Below are positions 15,761-24,849 of a stretch of DNA of 64,000 nt, one piece after another. Below the pieces are notes generated by a model, which was not told the DNA's origin, searched no databases, and worked only from the letters and a program-made list of their open reading frames with translations. The stretch's first letter is position 1; every line of letters starts with the position of its first letter. Made by a program: the position numbers and the translations under genes. Source of the stretch: Candidatus Rokuibacteriota bacterium (GTDB lineage: Bacteria > Methylomirabilota > Methylomirabilia > Rokubacteriales > CSP1-6); assembly GCA_003220225.1 (NCBI GenBank), contig QHRU01000044.1, positions 43,726 through 107,725 of the forward strand, in the 5' to 3' direction.

Positions 15761-16909
15761 TCAGCCCACCGGATATTCGACGGACTCGATCACGTTGCGC
15801 AAGTAGCCGGCGGGGTTCCACAGCGGCTCCGTCCCCTGCGACTCGCCGATGCGGTTGAAGGCGCGCACCATCACCCGCGCCGCGCCCGCGCGCGGCGGCG
15901 TCCACGCGGCCGACCACTCGCGAAACGCGTACGGGCCGAGGTCACGACCGAGCGACACGCGCCGCCACGTGCTGCCGCCGTCGTCGGAGACCTCGACCTC
16001 GCGGATGCCGTAGCCGCCGTCGAACGCGATGCCTTTGAGCGTGACCGGGCGGCCCGCCGCCAGCCGCGCGCCCGGCTCCGGCGACACGAGGAAAGAGCGC
16101 ACGTTCATGCGGTGGATCGGCACGGTGGCCTTGGGCGCCGTCCCGGGCTCCACGCAGCCGCACGGGTTGTCGGGAATCCGATAGGCCGGCTTCATCCAGA
16201 ATCGCTCGAAGGGCTTGTCCGCGACGGTGATATCGGAGAGGTTCTTCACCCAGTACGTCGCGTACCAGCCTGGCACCACGAGCCGCGCCGGAAACCCGTT
16301 GAGCATCGGCAGCGGCGCACCGTTCATCTGGTAAGCGACGATGACGTTCGGGTCGTCGAGCACGCGCGCGAGCGCGAGCGACTTCACCAAGTCCGGCACG
16401 CTGGGAAACGCCGGCTTGTCGAGCCCGTCGAAGGTCACCTCGACCGCGCCCTGGCGCACGCCCGCCGCCGCCAGCACGTCCTTCAAGCGGCAGCCGACCC
16501 ACTCCGCGTTGCCCATGGCGCCGTCGCCCCACTGCCCGCCGAGCACGCGGGGCGAGAAGCGGCCCCGGCTGTTGCCCGAGCACTGGTTCACCGCGGTCAC
16601 CGCCGCCGCGGGGAACCTCGTCTTCAGCTCGTCCATCGACAGCTCGAGCGGGCGGTCCACGTGCCCGCCGACGCGCAGCCGCCACGTCGCGAGGTCCACC
16701 TGCGTCGGGATCGGGAACACGTGATACCGGACGAAGAACGCCTCGTTCGGCGTGATCGCGCGCTCGAACCACTTCATCGGCGTCTCGAGCTGCGGCGGGC
16801 GCGAGGTCAGGAGGATCAGGTCGGTCTTCTGGGGATAGCGGACGAGCGGACGTCCGGCCAGGTTGGGATCGCTCGATTGCGCCCACGCCGGCACGTGGCG
16901 GCTCGCCAC
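15761..16909 (-). CDS. sorA: Sulfite dehydrogenase molybdopterin subunit (SorA-like)
   Basis: Periplasmic sulfite oxidase-family enzyme oxidising sulfite to sulfate, passing electrons to SorB. Moco-binding Cys is in VTAVNQCSGNSRGRF; FFVRYHVFPIP, GVRQGAVEV and a C-terminal Mo-co dimerisation domain (residues ~265-382, GIREVEVSDDGGSTW) are clear. GTG 16909 is the first standard start but lies inside a Tat signal: upstream in-frame codons encode YSRRQVLRALGGGAA (16957-16913). No ATG/GTG/TTG occurs between that motif and an in-frame stop, so the true start is a rare codon (ATA 16966 or ATC 16975) or a frameshift is present. Confidence 0.88.
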   Translation of the reverse strand: MASRHVPAWAQSSDPNLAGRPLVRYPQKTDLILLTSRPPQLETPMKWFERAITPNEAFFVRYHVFPIPTQVDLATWRLRVGGHVDRPLELSMDELKTRFPAAAVTAVNQCSGNSRGRFSPRVLGGQWGDGAMGNAEWVGCRLKDVLAAAGVRQGAVEVTFDGLDKPAFPSVPDLVKSLALARVLDDPNVIVAYQMNGAPLPMLNGFPARLVVPGWYATYWVKNLSDITVADKPFERFWMKPAYRIPDNPCGCVEPGTAPKATVPIHRMNVRSFLVSPEPGARLAAGRPVTLKGIAFDGGYGIREVEVSDDGGSTWRRVSLGRDLGPYAFREWSAAWTPPRAGAARVMVRAFNRIGESQGTEPLWNPAGYLRNVIESVEYPVG

Positions 16910-16990
16910 GAGGGCGGCGCCTCCACCCAGGGCTCGGAGGACCTGCCGTCGGGAATACGGACCTATGGCGTGGATGCTACCATCGCCGCC

Positions 16991-17806
16991 ATGTCGCTCA
17001 GAATCCTCGTGGCGACGGCCGCCGTCCTGCTCGGCGTGTCACCGGCGGCCGCCCAGTTCCCGATCTTCGACGCGCACATCCACTACAGCCGGCCGGACTG
17101 GACGGCCTACACGCCCGAGCGCGCGCTGTCGATCCTGGCGCAGGCGGGCGTGCGCCGCGCCATCGTGTCCAGCACACCAGACGATGGCACGCTGATGCTC
17201 TACGACCGCGCACCGGCCGGCATCGTGCCGTTCCTGCGCCCGTATCGCACGCGCGACGACATGGGATCGTGGACGCGCGACCCGGCGGTGGTGGCGTATG
17301 TCGAGGAGCGTCTCAACCGCCGCAACGTCTACCGCGGCATCGGCGAGTCGCACTTCGGCGCCGACGACGTCGAGGCGCCCACGGTGCGGCGCATCGCCGA
17401 GCTGGCGAAATCGCGCAACCTGTTCTTGCAGTGCCATGTCGACGAGACGACGGTCGAGAAGATGCTCGTCGCGTATCCTGGCGTGCGGATCCTCTGGGCG
17501 CACGCCGGCATGTCGTCGGCGGCGGCGACGGTCGGGCGGCTGCTCGATCGGTCTCCGATGCTCTGGGTCGAGCTGGCGCTCCGCACCGACGTCGCGCCCG
17601 ACGGCACGCTCGACCCGGAGTGGCGCGCGCTCTTCGTCCGCCATCCCGACCGCTTCATGGTGGGCACCGACACGTGGACGACCTCGCGCTGGGAGTCCGT
17701 GCGCCCGGCCACGGCGGCCGTGCAGCGCTGGCTGCTGCAGCTGCCGCGCGACGTCGCCGAGCAGATCGCCTGGAAGAACGGCGAGCGCCTCTTTCCTCCG
17801 CCCTGA
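16991..17806 (+). CDS. Exported amidohydrolase (TIM-barrel metal-dependent hydrolase)
   Basis: 271 residues. Signal peptide MSLRILVATAAVLLGVSPAA then FPIFDAHIHYSRPDW with the HxH metal motif, GESHFGA, FLQCHVDE, ILWAHAGMSS and FMVGTDTWTT (final Asp). This matches the amidohydrolase_2 family (decarboxylases/lactonases), here exported, so it should work in the periplasm. Divergent from sorA. Substrate unknown. Confidence 0.85.
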   Translation: MSLRILVATAAVLLGVSPAAAQFPIFDAHIHYSRPDWTAYTPERALSILAQAGVRRAIVSSTPDDGTLMLYDRAPAGIVPFLRPYRTRDDMGSWTRDPAVVAYVEERLNRRNVYRGIGESHFGADDVEAPTVRRIAELAKSRNLFLQCHVDETTVEKMLVAYPGVRILWAHAGMSSAAATVGRLLDRSPMLWVELALRTDVAPDGTLDPEWRALFVRHPDRFMVGTDTWTTSRWESVRPATAAVQRWLLQLPRDVAEQIAWKNGERLFPPP

Positions 17807-17814
17807 GGCGGCGC

Positions 17815-18231
17815 TCAGAGAGTCGAGATCAGCTTGAGGTCGGAATCGTAGCGCAGCCGCGCCCGCGCGTCGGCCGGATCGGTCCACAGCACCTCGTCCA
17901 CCTCGTGGTCGTGCTCGCCGACCTTCTGGAGCGGCCGCATGAGATACCAGCGTACCGATTTTCGGATGCGCTGGCCGTTGCGCTGAAACCAGTAGGTCAC
18001 CGACTCCAGCTCGCGCACGACCTCGCACTCCCAGCCGGTTTCTTCGCGCACCTCGCGCAGGGCGGCGTCGGCCGCCGACTCGCCGGGATTGAGCGCGCCC
18101 TTGGGCAGCGTCCACACGGGCTGGTTGCGGAGATCGCGCGCGCGGATGAGCAGCACGCTGCCCCGCTCGTCGACGACGAGACCGCCGGCGGAGAACTGCA
18201 GCAGCGGGTGCGGCCGCGACGCCCGGCTCAT
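17815..18231 (-). CDS. Nudix hydrolase
   Basis: 138 residues. A complete Nudix box (GALNPGESAADAALREVREE followed by TG, residues ~45-66) gives the metal-binding helix. The WTLPKG strand precedes it as in MutT/Ap4A-type enzymes. Hydrolyses a nucleoside diphosphate linked to another group; substrate not predictable. Stands alone between two plus-strand genes. Confidence 0.9.
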   Translation of the reverse strand: MSRASRPHPLLQFSAGGLVVDERGSVLLIRARDLRNQPVWTLPKGALNPGESAADAALREVREETGWECEVVRELESVTYWFQRNGQRIRKSVRWYLMRPLQKVGEHDHEVDEVLWTDPADARARLRYDSDLKLISTL

Positions 18232-18264
18232 GACCTCATGATACCCTCACGCGAACCACGTCCC

Positions 18265-18711
18265 ATGCTGCGCCCGACCACCGCCGCCGTCGTCGTCGCC
18301 GCCGCGCTCGTCGCGGCGGGCGCCGTCGCGCAACCGGCCGCCGACCGTCGCCCCACCCCCAGGCAGGACGACGCGGCGGACGCGTACGGGGAAGCGCTCC
18401 GTCGGACCGATCCCGACGCGCACGCGCGCTACGTGCGCCTGCGCGAGGCGCGCGACGCGAGCCTCGCCGATCTGATGCGTGCGCAGGACCGCTACCGCGC
18501 CGCCGGCCCCGAGCTGCGCGCCGTCTCGCTGCCGCAGATGCGTGCGGCGCGGAGGAAGTACGCGGCCGACGCGCTGGCCTTCCTCGACTTCCTCGACGAG
18601 CGCGACCGGAAGGCGCTCGAGGAGTACCGCGGCGCGATCGAGCAGATCAACGGGCTCCTCGAGCAGCGGGCGCGCGCCCGCGAGGAGCTCAAGGACCTGA
18701 CGAAGGAGTGA
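18265..18711 (+). CDS. Small exported helical protein
   Basis: 148 residues (ATG 18265; 18238 also possible). Signal peptide (MLRPTTAAVVVAAALVAAGA) then a charged, Ala/Arg/Glu-rich mature part with strong coiled-coil character (ARDASLADLMRAQDRYRAA; ARAREELKDLTKE). No recognised domain. The stop overlaps the GTG start of the helicase gene (GTGA), which suggests coupling, although a secreted helix and a DNA helicase have no obvious common role. Confidence 0.7.
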   Translation: MLRPTTAAVVVAAALVAAGAVAQPAADRRPTPRQDDAADAYGEALRRTDPDAHARYVRLREARDASLADLMRAQDRYRAAGPELRAVSLPQMRAARRKYAADALAFLDFLDERDRKALEEYRGAIEQINGLLEQRARAREELKDLTKE

Positions 18712-20351
18712 GCGGCGCGCTGCGCGAGCACTTCCCCGCGGGATTCACGCCGCGACCCGAGCAGGCACGGCTGCTCGACGCGCTCGAGGACGCGCTGGCG
18801 GAGGCCGACGCGGACGCGAAGGCACCGCGCCTCTTCGTCGTCGAGGCGCCACCGGGCGTCGGCAAGAGCCACCTCGCGGTGACGCTGGCGCGCTGGAGCG
18901 ACAACGCCTACCTGCTGACCTCGCAGAAGCTGCTGCAAGACCAGTACGACCGCGAGTTCGGCGACGTCGTGCAGGTCGTCAAGGGTCGCGACAACTACGC
19001 CTGCGAGCGCTACCCCGACGCGCGGGTGCCGACGTCGCTCGGTCTGTGCCGCCGTCCGCGCGGGCCGATCTGCCAGTGCCCCTACGCGCGCGCGAAGGCC
19101 GCCGCGCTGGCGGGCCCGGTGTTCTGCGCGAACACCTGGTACTTCGCGACGCTCCGTCACTGGCACGCCGAGCAGCTGCCCCGCCGCCGCCTGCTGATCG
19201 TCGACGAGGCGCACAACCTCGAGGGCCAGCTCGTCAGCGTCTACGCCGTGCGCTTCACCGCCGCTGAGATGAAGGAGTGGTTCGGCGGCACGCTGCCACG
19301 CCTCGACACGGCCGACGAGTACCGGCCGCTGCTGGCGCCGCACGTCGAGCGGCTCGACGCCGAGCTCGAGGCGGTCGGCCGTGCGCTGGAGGCGGTGCGG
19401 CCGCCCGACCTCGAGCCCGACGTCTTCTTGCAGATGCCGCCCTCGCGCGAGGAAGTGGTCCTGCTCGAGCGGCGCGACGCGCTCGACAGCGCGCTCGCGC
19501 GGCTGCGCGCCTTCGTGGAGGGCGAGGCGACGGAGTGGGTCGTGCGGTACCCGCCCGAGCCCGGCGCGACGCTGGAGCTGACGCCGCTCGGCGTCGCCGG
19601 CGAGGCGCGGGCGCTGCTCACCGAGTGCGCGGAGGTCACCGTCCTGCTCTCGGCCTATCTCGGTCCGGCCACGGCGGTCGCCGAGACGCTGGGCTTCGAG
19701 GCCGATGACGTGCGCGCCTTCGCCACGCCCTCGCCGTTCCCCCTCGAGCAGCGGCCCATCGTCTACCGGCCCGTCGGCGCCCTGTCGCGCGCGAGCCTGC
19801 CCGCGCTGGAGCCTGCGCTCTTCGCCGAGATCGTGGGCATCCTGGGCGCGCACCCGCGCGACAAGGGGCTGATCCACGTCGCCTCCTACGCGGTGGCGCG
19901 GCGGCTGATGGCCGACCTCGCGCGGCGCGCGCCGGCCGAGGCGCGCCGGCTGATCTTCGCGGAGTCCTCCGACGCGAAGGCTGCCGCGCTCGAGCGTCAT
20001 CGCGCGTCGGCGGCCCCGACGGTGCTGGTGTCGCCGTCGCTGCGCGAGGGCGTCGACCTGCCCGACGACTTCCTGCGCTTCCAGATCGTCACGAAAATGC
20101 CGTACCCCGACCTCGGCGATCCGTGGACGGCCGCGCGCCGCGCGCGCGATCCGCGCTGGTACGCGGTGGAGACGGCGAAGGCGCTCGTGCAGGCCTACGG
20201 CCGCTCGTGCCGCCACGCCGCGGACTACGGCGTCACCTATGTCCTCGACGCGCAGTTCGAGCGGTTCCTGCAGCACAACCGTCCGCTGCTGCCGGAGTGG
20301 TTTCTCGACGCCGCGCACGCGGCGCTCCGCGTCTCGCCGTTCGACTCGTGA
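18708..20351 (+). CDS. DinG/XPD-like Fe-S superfamily 2 DNA helicase
   Basis: 547 residues. Walker A EAPPGVGKSH (46-55), DEAH box LLIVDEAHN (162-170), helicase motif VI region YGRSCRHAADYGVTYVLD near the C-terminus. Four Cys (about 99, 114, 122, 124) lie between motifs I and II in the spacing expected of the 4Fe-4S domain of XPD/DinG/YoaA. Probably unwinds 5'-3' in DNA repair. GTG start overlaps the previous stop. Shorter than E. coli DinG (716 aa), which fits a compact XPD-like form. Confidence 0.88.
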   Translation: MSGALREHFPAGFTPRPEQARLLDALEDALAEADADAKAPRLFVVEAPPGVGKSHLAVTLARWSDNAYLLTSQKLLQDQYDREFGDVVQVVKGRDNYACERYPDARVPTSLGLCRRPRGPICQCPYARAKAAALAGPVFCANTWYFATLRHWHAEQLPRRRLLIVDEAHNLEGQLVSVYAVRFTAAEMKEWFGGTLPRLDTADEYRPLLAPHVERLDAELEAVGRALEAVRPPDLEPDVFLQMPPSREEVVLLERRDALDSALARLRAFVEGEATEWVVRYPPEPGATLELTPLGVAGEARALLTECAEVTVLLSAYLGPATAVAETLGFEADDVRAFATPSPFPLEQRPIVYRPVGALSRASLPALEPALFAEIVGILGAHPRDKGLIHVASYAVARRLMADLARRAPAEARRLIFAESSDAKAAALERHRASAAPTVLVSPSLREGVDLPDDFLRFQIVTKMPYPDLGDPWTAARRARDPRWYAVETAKALVQAYGRSCRHAADYGVTYVLDAQFERFLQHNRPLLPEWFLDAAHAALRVSPFDS

Positions 20352-20356
20352 CATGA

Positions 20357-20375
20357 GGGGCCCCGAATGGGCCCC
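20357..20375 (+). terminator. GC hairpin after the helicase gene
   Basis: GGGGCCC (20357-20363) pairs with GGGCCCC (20369-20375) around CGAAT, directly after the helicase stop. There is no following T-run, so it may be a Rho-type end or an mRNA 3' stabiliser rather than a full intrinsic terminator. Confidence 0.4.
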
Positions 20376-20557
20376 CGATACGGACGTGGCCGCGACTCGT
20401 GGGCGCCACAAGGCCCCGGTCCAATCCAGTTCTTCCCTGGCGGTGCCAGTCCGACTCTCGCCGTGCCATCGTGGTCCGAACGAGTGCCGTTCCGGCGTGC
20501 CAGGCCACGCTCTTCGATCATCGGTGAGGCATCCGCGCCCGGTACGCAATGCAGTGC

Positions 20558-20587
20558 TTGGTTCCGTGCCCGCCTCTCTCCTAGAAT
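20558..20587 (+). promoter_or_regulatory. Candidate promoter of the lipoprotein-transporter operon
   Basis: TTGGTT (20558-20563), 18 nt, TAGAAT (20582-20587), about 55 nt upstream of the first gene of the 20647-32004 operon. It is the best sigma70-like pair in the 295-nt gap 20352-20646, which otherwise holds only the hairpin above. Confidence 0.4.
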
Positions 20588-20646
20588 GCAGAAGTGAACG
20601 GAGCCGAATTCCCGCCGACCCCTCTTCGCACGGAGACGACACGGGT

Positions 20647-21096
20647 ATGAGAAATCGGAGCTGGTACGCGATCGCAGCGCTGGTGCTGATGGCGTCGTTG
20701 CCGGGTTGTGCGGCCAAGATCCAGGGCACCGTCCAGCTCGTCGACGCCGGCCTGCAGCCGGTGGCGAACGAGAGCGCGCAGGGCACCGTCGTCAACATGA
20801 TCAACACGACGGCGGCTGTCGAGCAGGCCTCGCACGCGGTGACGGTCGACGCGCAGGGCAAGTTCGAATCGGCCAAGGATCGGTTGCGTCCCGGGACCTA
20901 TAAGGTGGAAGCGAACCGGATCGGGTACGAGACGGAGACGCAGACGGTCGAGATCGGCAAGCACACGAGCAAGAAGCTCGACTTCAAGCTCAAGAAGATC
21001 CACGAGGCCAGGCGCAAGACCATCCAGGGTTCGCGCTCCGACGAAGACAAGATCATCAATCCCGGTGAAGTGAACATCCAGCCGCCCACGATGTAG
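20647..21096 (+). CDS. Small lipoprotein with carboxypeptidase-regulatory-like fold
   Basis: 149 residues. Lipobox LPGC near residue 20 gives lipid anchoring. The mature part (GTVQLVDAGLQPVANESAQ; SAKDRLRPGTYKVEANRIGY; TQTVEIGKHTSKKLDFKLKK) reads like a single transthyretin-like/CarboxypepD_reg beta-sandwich. A charged tail (IQGSRSDEDKIINPGEVN) follows. First gene of a long operon; 7 nt before the next ATG. Function unknown; probably a structural or signalling partner of the large lipoprotein. Confidence 0.75.
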   Translation: MRNRSWYAIAALVLMASLPGCAAKIQGTVQLVDAGLQPVANESAQGTVVNMINTTAAVEQASHAVTVDAQGKFESAKDRLRPGTYKVEANRIGYETETQTVEIGKHTSKKLDFKLKKIHEARRKTIQGSRSDEDKIINPGEVNIQPPTM

Positions 21097-21103
21097 GGGG
21101 ACC

Positions 21104-23686
21104 ATGATCAGCCACGGAGTCCGGTACGGGATCGCCGCGGCGGCGGCCCTGCTTCTGGCCGCCTGCAGCGGTCAGCAGGTGCAGCTCGAAATCAAAGCCC
21201 GGATGGACGGACAACCGGCGGCCGGCGCCACCGTCATGGTCGACGGCAAGGAGCTCGGCGTGACGGACGGGACGGGCGTGCTCGCCAGGCCGCTCACGCG
21301 GAGCGCCGGCGCCGAGGTCGACGTGCTCGTGAGCAAGGAGCTGCCCGGGCACCGCATCAAGCCCTGGAAGACGACACTCCTGATCAAGCTCGGCAAGGAC
21401 GGCAAGATCGTCGACCGGTATTCCCTGGAGGCCGATCTCGCCGTGACCCGCTACTTCACCGTGGCCGTGAACGAGCAGGGGACGCCGGTCACCGACGCCA
21501 CCGTCAAGCTGAACGACAAGGAGCTGGGCCAGACGGACGCCAAGGGCGAGCTCGTTCATGAATACACGACGCTGCCTCCGAAGGGCGTCACGCTCACGGT
21601 CAGCAAGCCCGGCTATGCGGCCTCGCAGAAGAGCGCGTCGGTGCAGCCGGGGGAACGGCTGGAGATTGCGCTGGCCCGGCGGGCCATCCTGACCGTGACC
21701 GCCATCAGCGACGAGTACGGCGTCCGAGCCGGCGTGCCCGGCGTCGCGGTGAGCGTTGACGGCCGGCCGCTGGGCAAGACCGACGAGCGGGGCGTCTACA
21801 CCTACACGTACGAGGGTGCGCCGGGCCGCAAAGCGCAGGTCGCGCTGTCGGCGCCAGGGTACCTCCCCACCGACTGGAAGACGGCCGTCGCCCTCGAGGG
21901 CCAGGTCAGTGTCCAGCGCGCCTTCGCCCCGGCCACTCCCCGGCCGATCCGGGTCGGGGTGCACCGGTTCGTGGGCAACACCCCCGGCGTGGATCTCAAG
22001 GACGTCGCCTCCCAGGCGGAGACGGCCGTCGCCGCCCAGCTCTTCAAGGCCTCCGTGTTCCGCGAGGTGCCGGCCACCGACCTCGAGCGCGAGGTCAAAC
22101 GGCTGAAGGTCGGCATCGACAAGATCGCGACCAAGGGCTGGCACGGCACGCCGCTGCGCCGCACGGTCGACATGGTCGTGCTCGGCAGCGTCGCCCGCGA
22201 CGACAAGGGCCTCATCATCGAGACCAAGTTCTACATGGCCAGCGGAAGTCTCGTCCTCAGCCAGATCGCGCGCGCACGCGACGAGGGGGCGATCAACGGC
22301 GCCGTCCGCGAGGTCGTCGCCAACGTGATGGAGCGGTTCCCCTTCGAGGGCACGGTCGTCGCCGTGGACGGCGAGCGCTACCAGCTCAACCTCGGCAAAC
22401 CCTACCGCGTCGGACGGGGCACGGAGTTCGCGCTGCTTGCGGCAGAAGCGGTCACGGGCGACTCGACCCCGGCGCGATCTCGACAATTCGGTCTCCTGCG
22501 AGTCAACCGCGCGGAGGAAGGCGGCTCCTGGGCCGAGCTCGAAACCATCAACGCGAGGCGGACGGTGACTCCCGGCGACCGGGTCGTGCGGCGCGGGCAC
22601 CTGGCGGGCGACGGCGAGGATTCCGGCACCTCGGTCACTCTCTCGGCCAAGGGTGGGTTGGCGCCCGACGTGGCTCCGCTGCCGGGCGTGAACATCTACC
22701 TCAACGGCGACTGGGCGGGCACGACCGGCACCGACGGGCGGGCCGAAGTGCGGCTGCGTCCGGGCAAGAACTACGACATCCTCCTCTACCGCCACGGCTA
22801 CCAGCAGGTGACCGACCGGCTCCGCATGGACAAGGGTGAGGGCGTCAGGGAGTTCGTCCTCCCGGTCAACAACGCCGTATTCAGGGTCGACTCCGAGCCG
22901 TCTCGCGCCACGGTCCTCGTGGACGGTGATGCGTTCGGCAAGACCCCGCTGCTCGAGGGCAAGCCGGTCAGCCTCGGGTTCCACACCGTCAAGCTCACGG
23001 TCGGGGAGGACTACCGCGACTGGGAAGAGGTCGTGGAGTTCGACAAGAAGGTGGAGGACCGCACAGGCGAGCGGCGGATCGTCCTCCACAAGGATTACCT
23101 GAAGATCGCCGAGCGCGCGGCCCAGCAGGGCGACACCAACGCCGCCATGCAGGCCTATGCCAGCACGGACAAGACGCACCCGGATTACTCCGAGGCGCAC
23201 GCGCGTCTGGGCCAGATCTACCTCGACGACAAGAACGACTACGAGGCCGCCGTCCGCGAGTTCGAGAGCGTGCTGATGCTGCCCCAGAACAAGGACCTCA
23301 TCTACAAGCAGTTCGCGGTGGCGTTCACCAACCTCGGCCACGCGTATTACGAGAAGGGCAACCGCCTGGTGGATCGCGACCGCGAGGGCGCCACCCAGGC
23401 GCTGGCGAAGGCGGTGCAGAACCTCCAGATCGCCAAGCAGAACACGCGATTCTTCCCGACCGCGCACCACGACGAGGCGCTGCACGACACGTACTACTAT
23501 CTGGCCCTCGCGTACCACAAGCTCTACCTCGTCACTCGCAAGGCCTCGCTCGTGAACGCCGCCGACCTCGCCTGGCGCGAGTACTTCGATTTCTTCCCCA
23601 AGCGGCTGGAAGGCAATCCGACCTTCGAGCAGAGCCGCGCGGGAGCGCGGAAGTACTGGGACCAGATCAAAGACCAGCCGTCATAG
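21104..23686 (+). CDS. Large lipoprotein with repeated Ig/PEGA-type domains and C-terminal TPRs
   Basis: 860 residues. Lipobox LLAACS near residue 20. Residues ~25-270 hold three TTR/Ig-like repeats (DGKELGVTDGTG; NDKELGQTDAKG; DGRPLGKTDERG), each a V-D/N-x-K-x-L-G-x-T-D motif. The central ~280-510 part may be a CsgG/FlgT-like nucleotide-free domain (IRVGVHRFVG; VVLGSVARDDKGLII). Another sandwich (NGDWAGTTGTDG) and a PEGA repeat (RVDSEPSRATVLVDGDAFG, ~592-615) follow, then TPRs (~665-850). No known full-length family recognised. It lies between the small lipoprotein and a propeller gene with 5-7 nt gaps. Confidence 0.75.
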   Translation: MISHGVRYGIAAAAALLLAACSGQQVQLEIKARMDGQPAAGATVMVDGKELGVTDGTGVLARPLTRSAGAEVDVLVSKELPGHRIKPWKTTLLIKLGKDGKIVDRYSLEADLAVTRYFTVAVNEQGTPVTDATVKLNDKELGQTDAKGELVHEYTTLPPKGVTLTVSKPGYAASQKSASVQPGERLEIALARRAILTVTAISDEYGVRAGVPGVAVSVDGRPLGKTDERGVYTYTYEGAPGRKAQVALSAPGYLPTDWKTAVALEGQVSVQRAFAPATPRPIRVGVHRFVGNTPGVDLKDVASQAETAVAAQLFKASVFREVPATDLEREVKRLKVGIDKIATKGWHGTPLRRTVDMVVLGSVARDDKGLIIETKFYMASGSLVLSQIARARDEGAINGAVREVVANVMERFPFEGTVVAVDGERYQLNLGKPYRVGRGTEFALLAAEAVTGDSTPARSRQFGLLRVNRAEEGGSWAELETINARRTVTPGDRVVRRGHLAGDGEDSGTSVTLSAKGGLAPDVAPLPGVNIYLNGDWAGTTGTDGRAEVRLRPGKNYDILLYRHGYQQVTDRLRMDKGEGVREFVLPVNNAVFRVDSEPSRATVLVDGDAFGKTPLLEGKPVSLGFHTVKLTVGEDYRDWEEVVEFDKKVEDRTGERRIVLHKDYLKIAERAAQQGDTNAAMQAYASTDKTHPDYSEAHARLGQIYLDDKNDYEAAVREFESVLMLPQNKDLIYKQFAVAFTNLGHAYYEKGNRLVDRDREGATQALAKAVQNLQIAKQNTRFFPTAHHDEALHDTYYYLALAYHKLYLVTRKASLVNAADLAWREYFDFFPKRLEGNPTFEQSRAGARKYWDQIKDQPS

Positions 23687-23691
23687 CGCCC

Positions 23692-24849
23692 ATGAACGTC
23701 GCGCGTCGCGCTCGTGCCCTCGCCTGCGTGGTGCTGGCCGCCGCGCCCGGCGCGATGGCCCCGGCCACGGCGCCGGACGAGCAGGCGGCCCCGGCGGCGA
23801 TCGTGCCGCTCTACGTGCGCCCGCTCACCAGCATCGAGTCCGGCCGCAACGACGCCAACCCGGCGTGGGCCCGGTCCGGAAAGCTGATCGCGTTCGAGCG
23901 CAGCCGCGGGGACAAGAAGGAGATCGTGGTCGCCCGAGCGGACGGCACGATCGTGCACACGGTCTACTACCAGGCGTCCGAGGGCGGCAAGGAGCCCAAG
24001 TTCTTCTTCCCCGGCCTTACCGAAGAGGTCAGCTACAACGCCGGCATCGCGTGGTCCCCCGGGGGCGATCGGCTCGCCTTCACCAGCAACGGCGGCATCG
24101 GCAACTACGATCTGTACGTGCACGAGCTGGGCGGCAAGACGACGCGGCTCACGAACCACAAGGAAAAAGACGGCCAGGCCGACTGGTCGCCGGTGGCCGA
24201 TCAGCTCGTGTTCGTCTCGGGGCGGACCGGCAAGGGCGACCTCTACCTCCTGGACGTCGCGTCCCGCGGCGTGACGCGGCTGACGTGGGGCACGAGTCCG
24301 TTTCTCTATCCAGTGTGGTCGCCCGACGGCACGAAGGTGACGATGCTCCACGGCAACAACGACAACCACGACGTCTACGTGATCGACGACGTGCGGCGGC
24401 CCGCCGAGACGCTGCGCGCGCTCACGACCTGGGTCCACGACGACCTGCGACCGGTGTGGTCGCCGGACGGCAAGAAGATCGCCTTCTATTCCAATTACAA
24501 TCCGGCCGGTGATTCCAGGACGTGGGCCATCGTGGTCGTCGCCGCCGACGGGTCAGACCCCACCGACGGCGCCGGACTGGCCGCCAAGGTGGTCGCCACC
24601 AGTGTCGTGCCCGACATGGAGCGCGGCCCGGCCTGGATGCCGAACAGCGCCGGCATCGTCTACGTCAAGGACGATCGATCGGAGTACAGCCCTCTGTACC
24701 TCGTCGACCTCGTGCGGGGCACCAACCTCCTCGTCAAGACCGAGACGAAGATGAACCACGACGTCACCTGCTCGGCGGACGGCGTGATCGCGTTCCGGGC
24801 TCAGGTCGACCAGTGGGACCAGATCTTCGTCGCGAAGCTGAAGGATTGA
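23692..24849 (+). CDS. Exported TolB-like WD40/PD40 beta-propeller
   Basis: 385 residues with a signal peptide. Repeated PD40 blades: ANPAWARSGKLIAFERS, GIAWSPGGDRLAFTSN, DWSPVADQLVFVSGRTGKG, PVWSPDGTKVTMLHGN, PVWSPDGKKIAFYSN and GPAWMPNSAGIVYVKDDRS. This is the propeller architecture of TolB and DPP IV N-domains without a peptidase domain. A periplasmic binding or scaffold role is likely. The stop overlaps the next start (TGATG), showing coupling to the TPR protein. Confidence 0.82.
   Translation: MNVARRARALACVVLAAAPGAMAPATAPDEQAAPAAIVPLYVRPLTSIESGRNDANPAWARSGKLIAFERSRGDKKEIVVARADGTIVHTVYYQASEGGKEPKFFFPGLTEEVSYNAGIAWSPGGDRLAFTSNGGIGNYDLYVHELGGKTTRLTNHKEKDGQADWSPVADQLVFVSGRTGKGDLYLLDVASRGVTRLTWGTSPFLYPVWSPDGTKVTMLHGNNDNHDVYVIDDVRRPAETLRALTTWVHDDLRPVWSPDGKKIAFYSNYNPAGDSRTWAIVVVAADGSDPTDGAGLAAKVVATSVVPDMERGPAWMPNSAGIVYVKDDRSEYSPLYLVDLVRGTNLLVKTETKMNHDVTCSADGVIAFRAQVDQWDQIFVAKLKD

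Noticed and set aside
21056..23518. 820-codon open frame on the minus strand
   Set aside because: Antisense shadow of the large lipoprotein gene; Arg/Val/His-rich sequence without any domain, a product of high GC.
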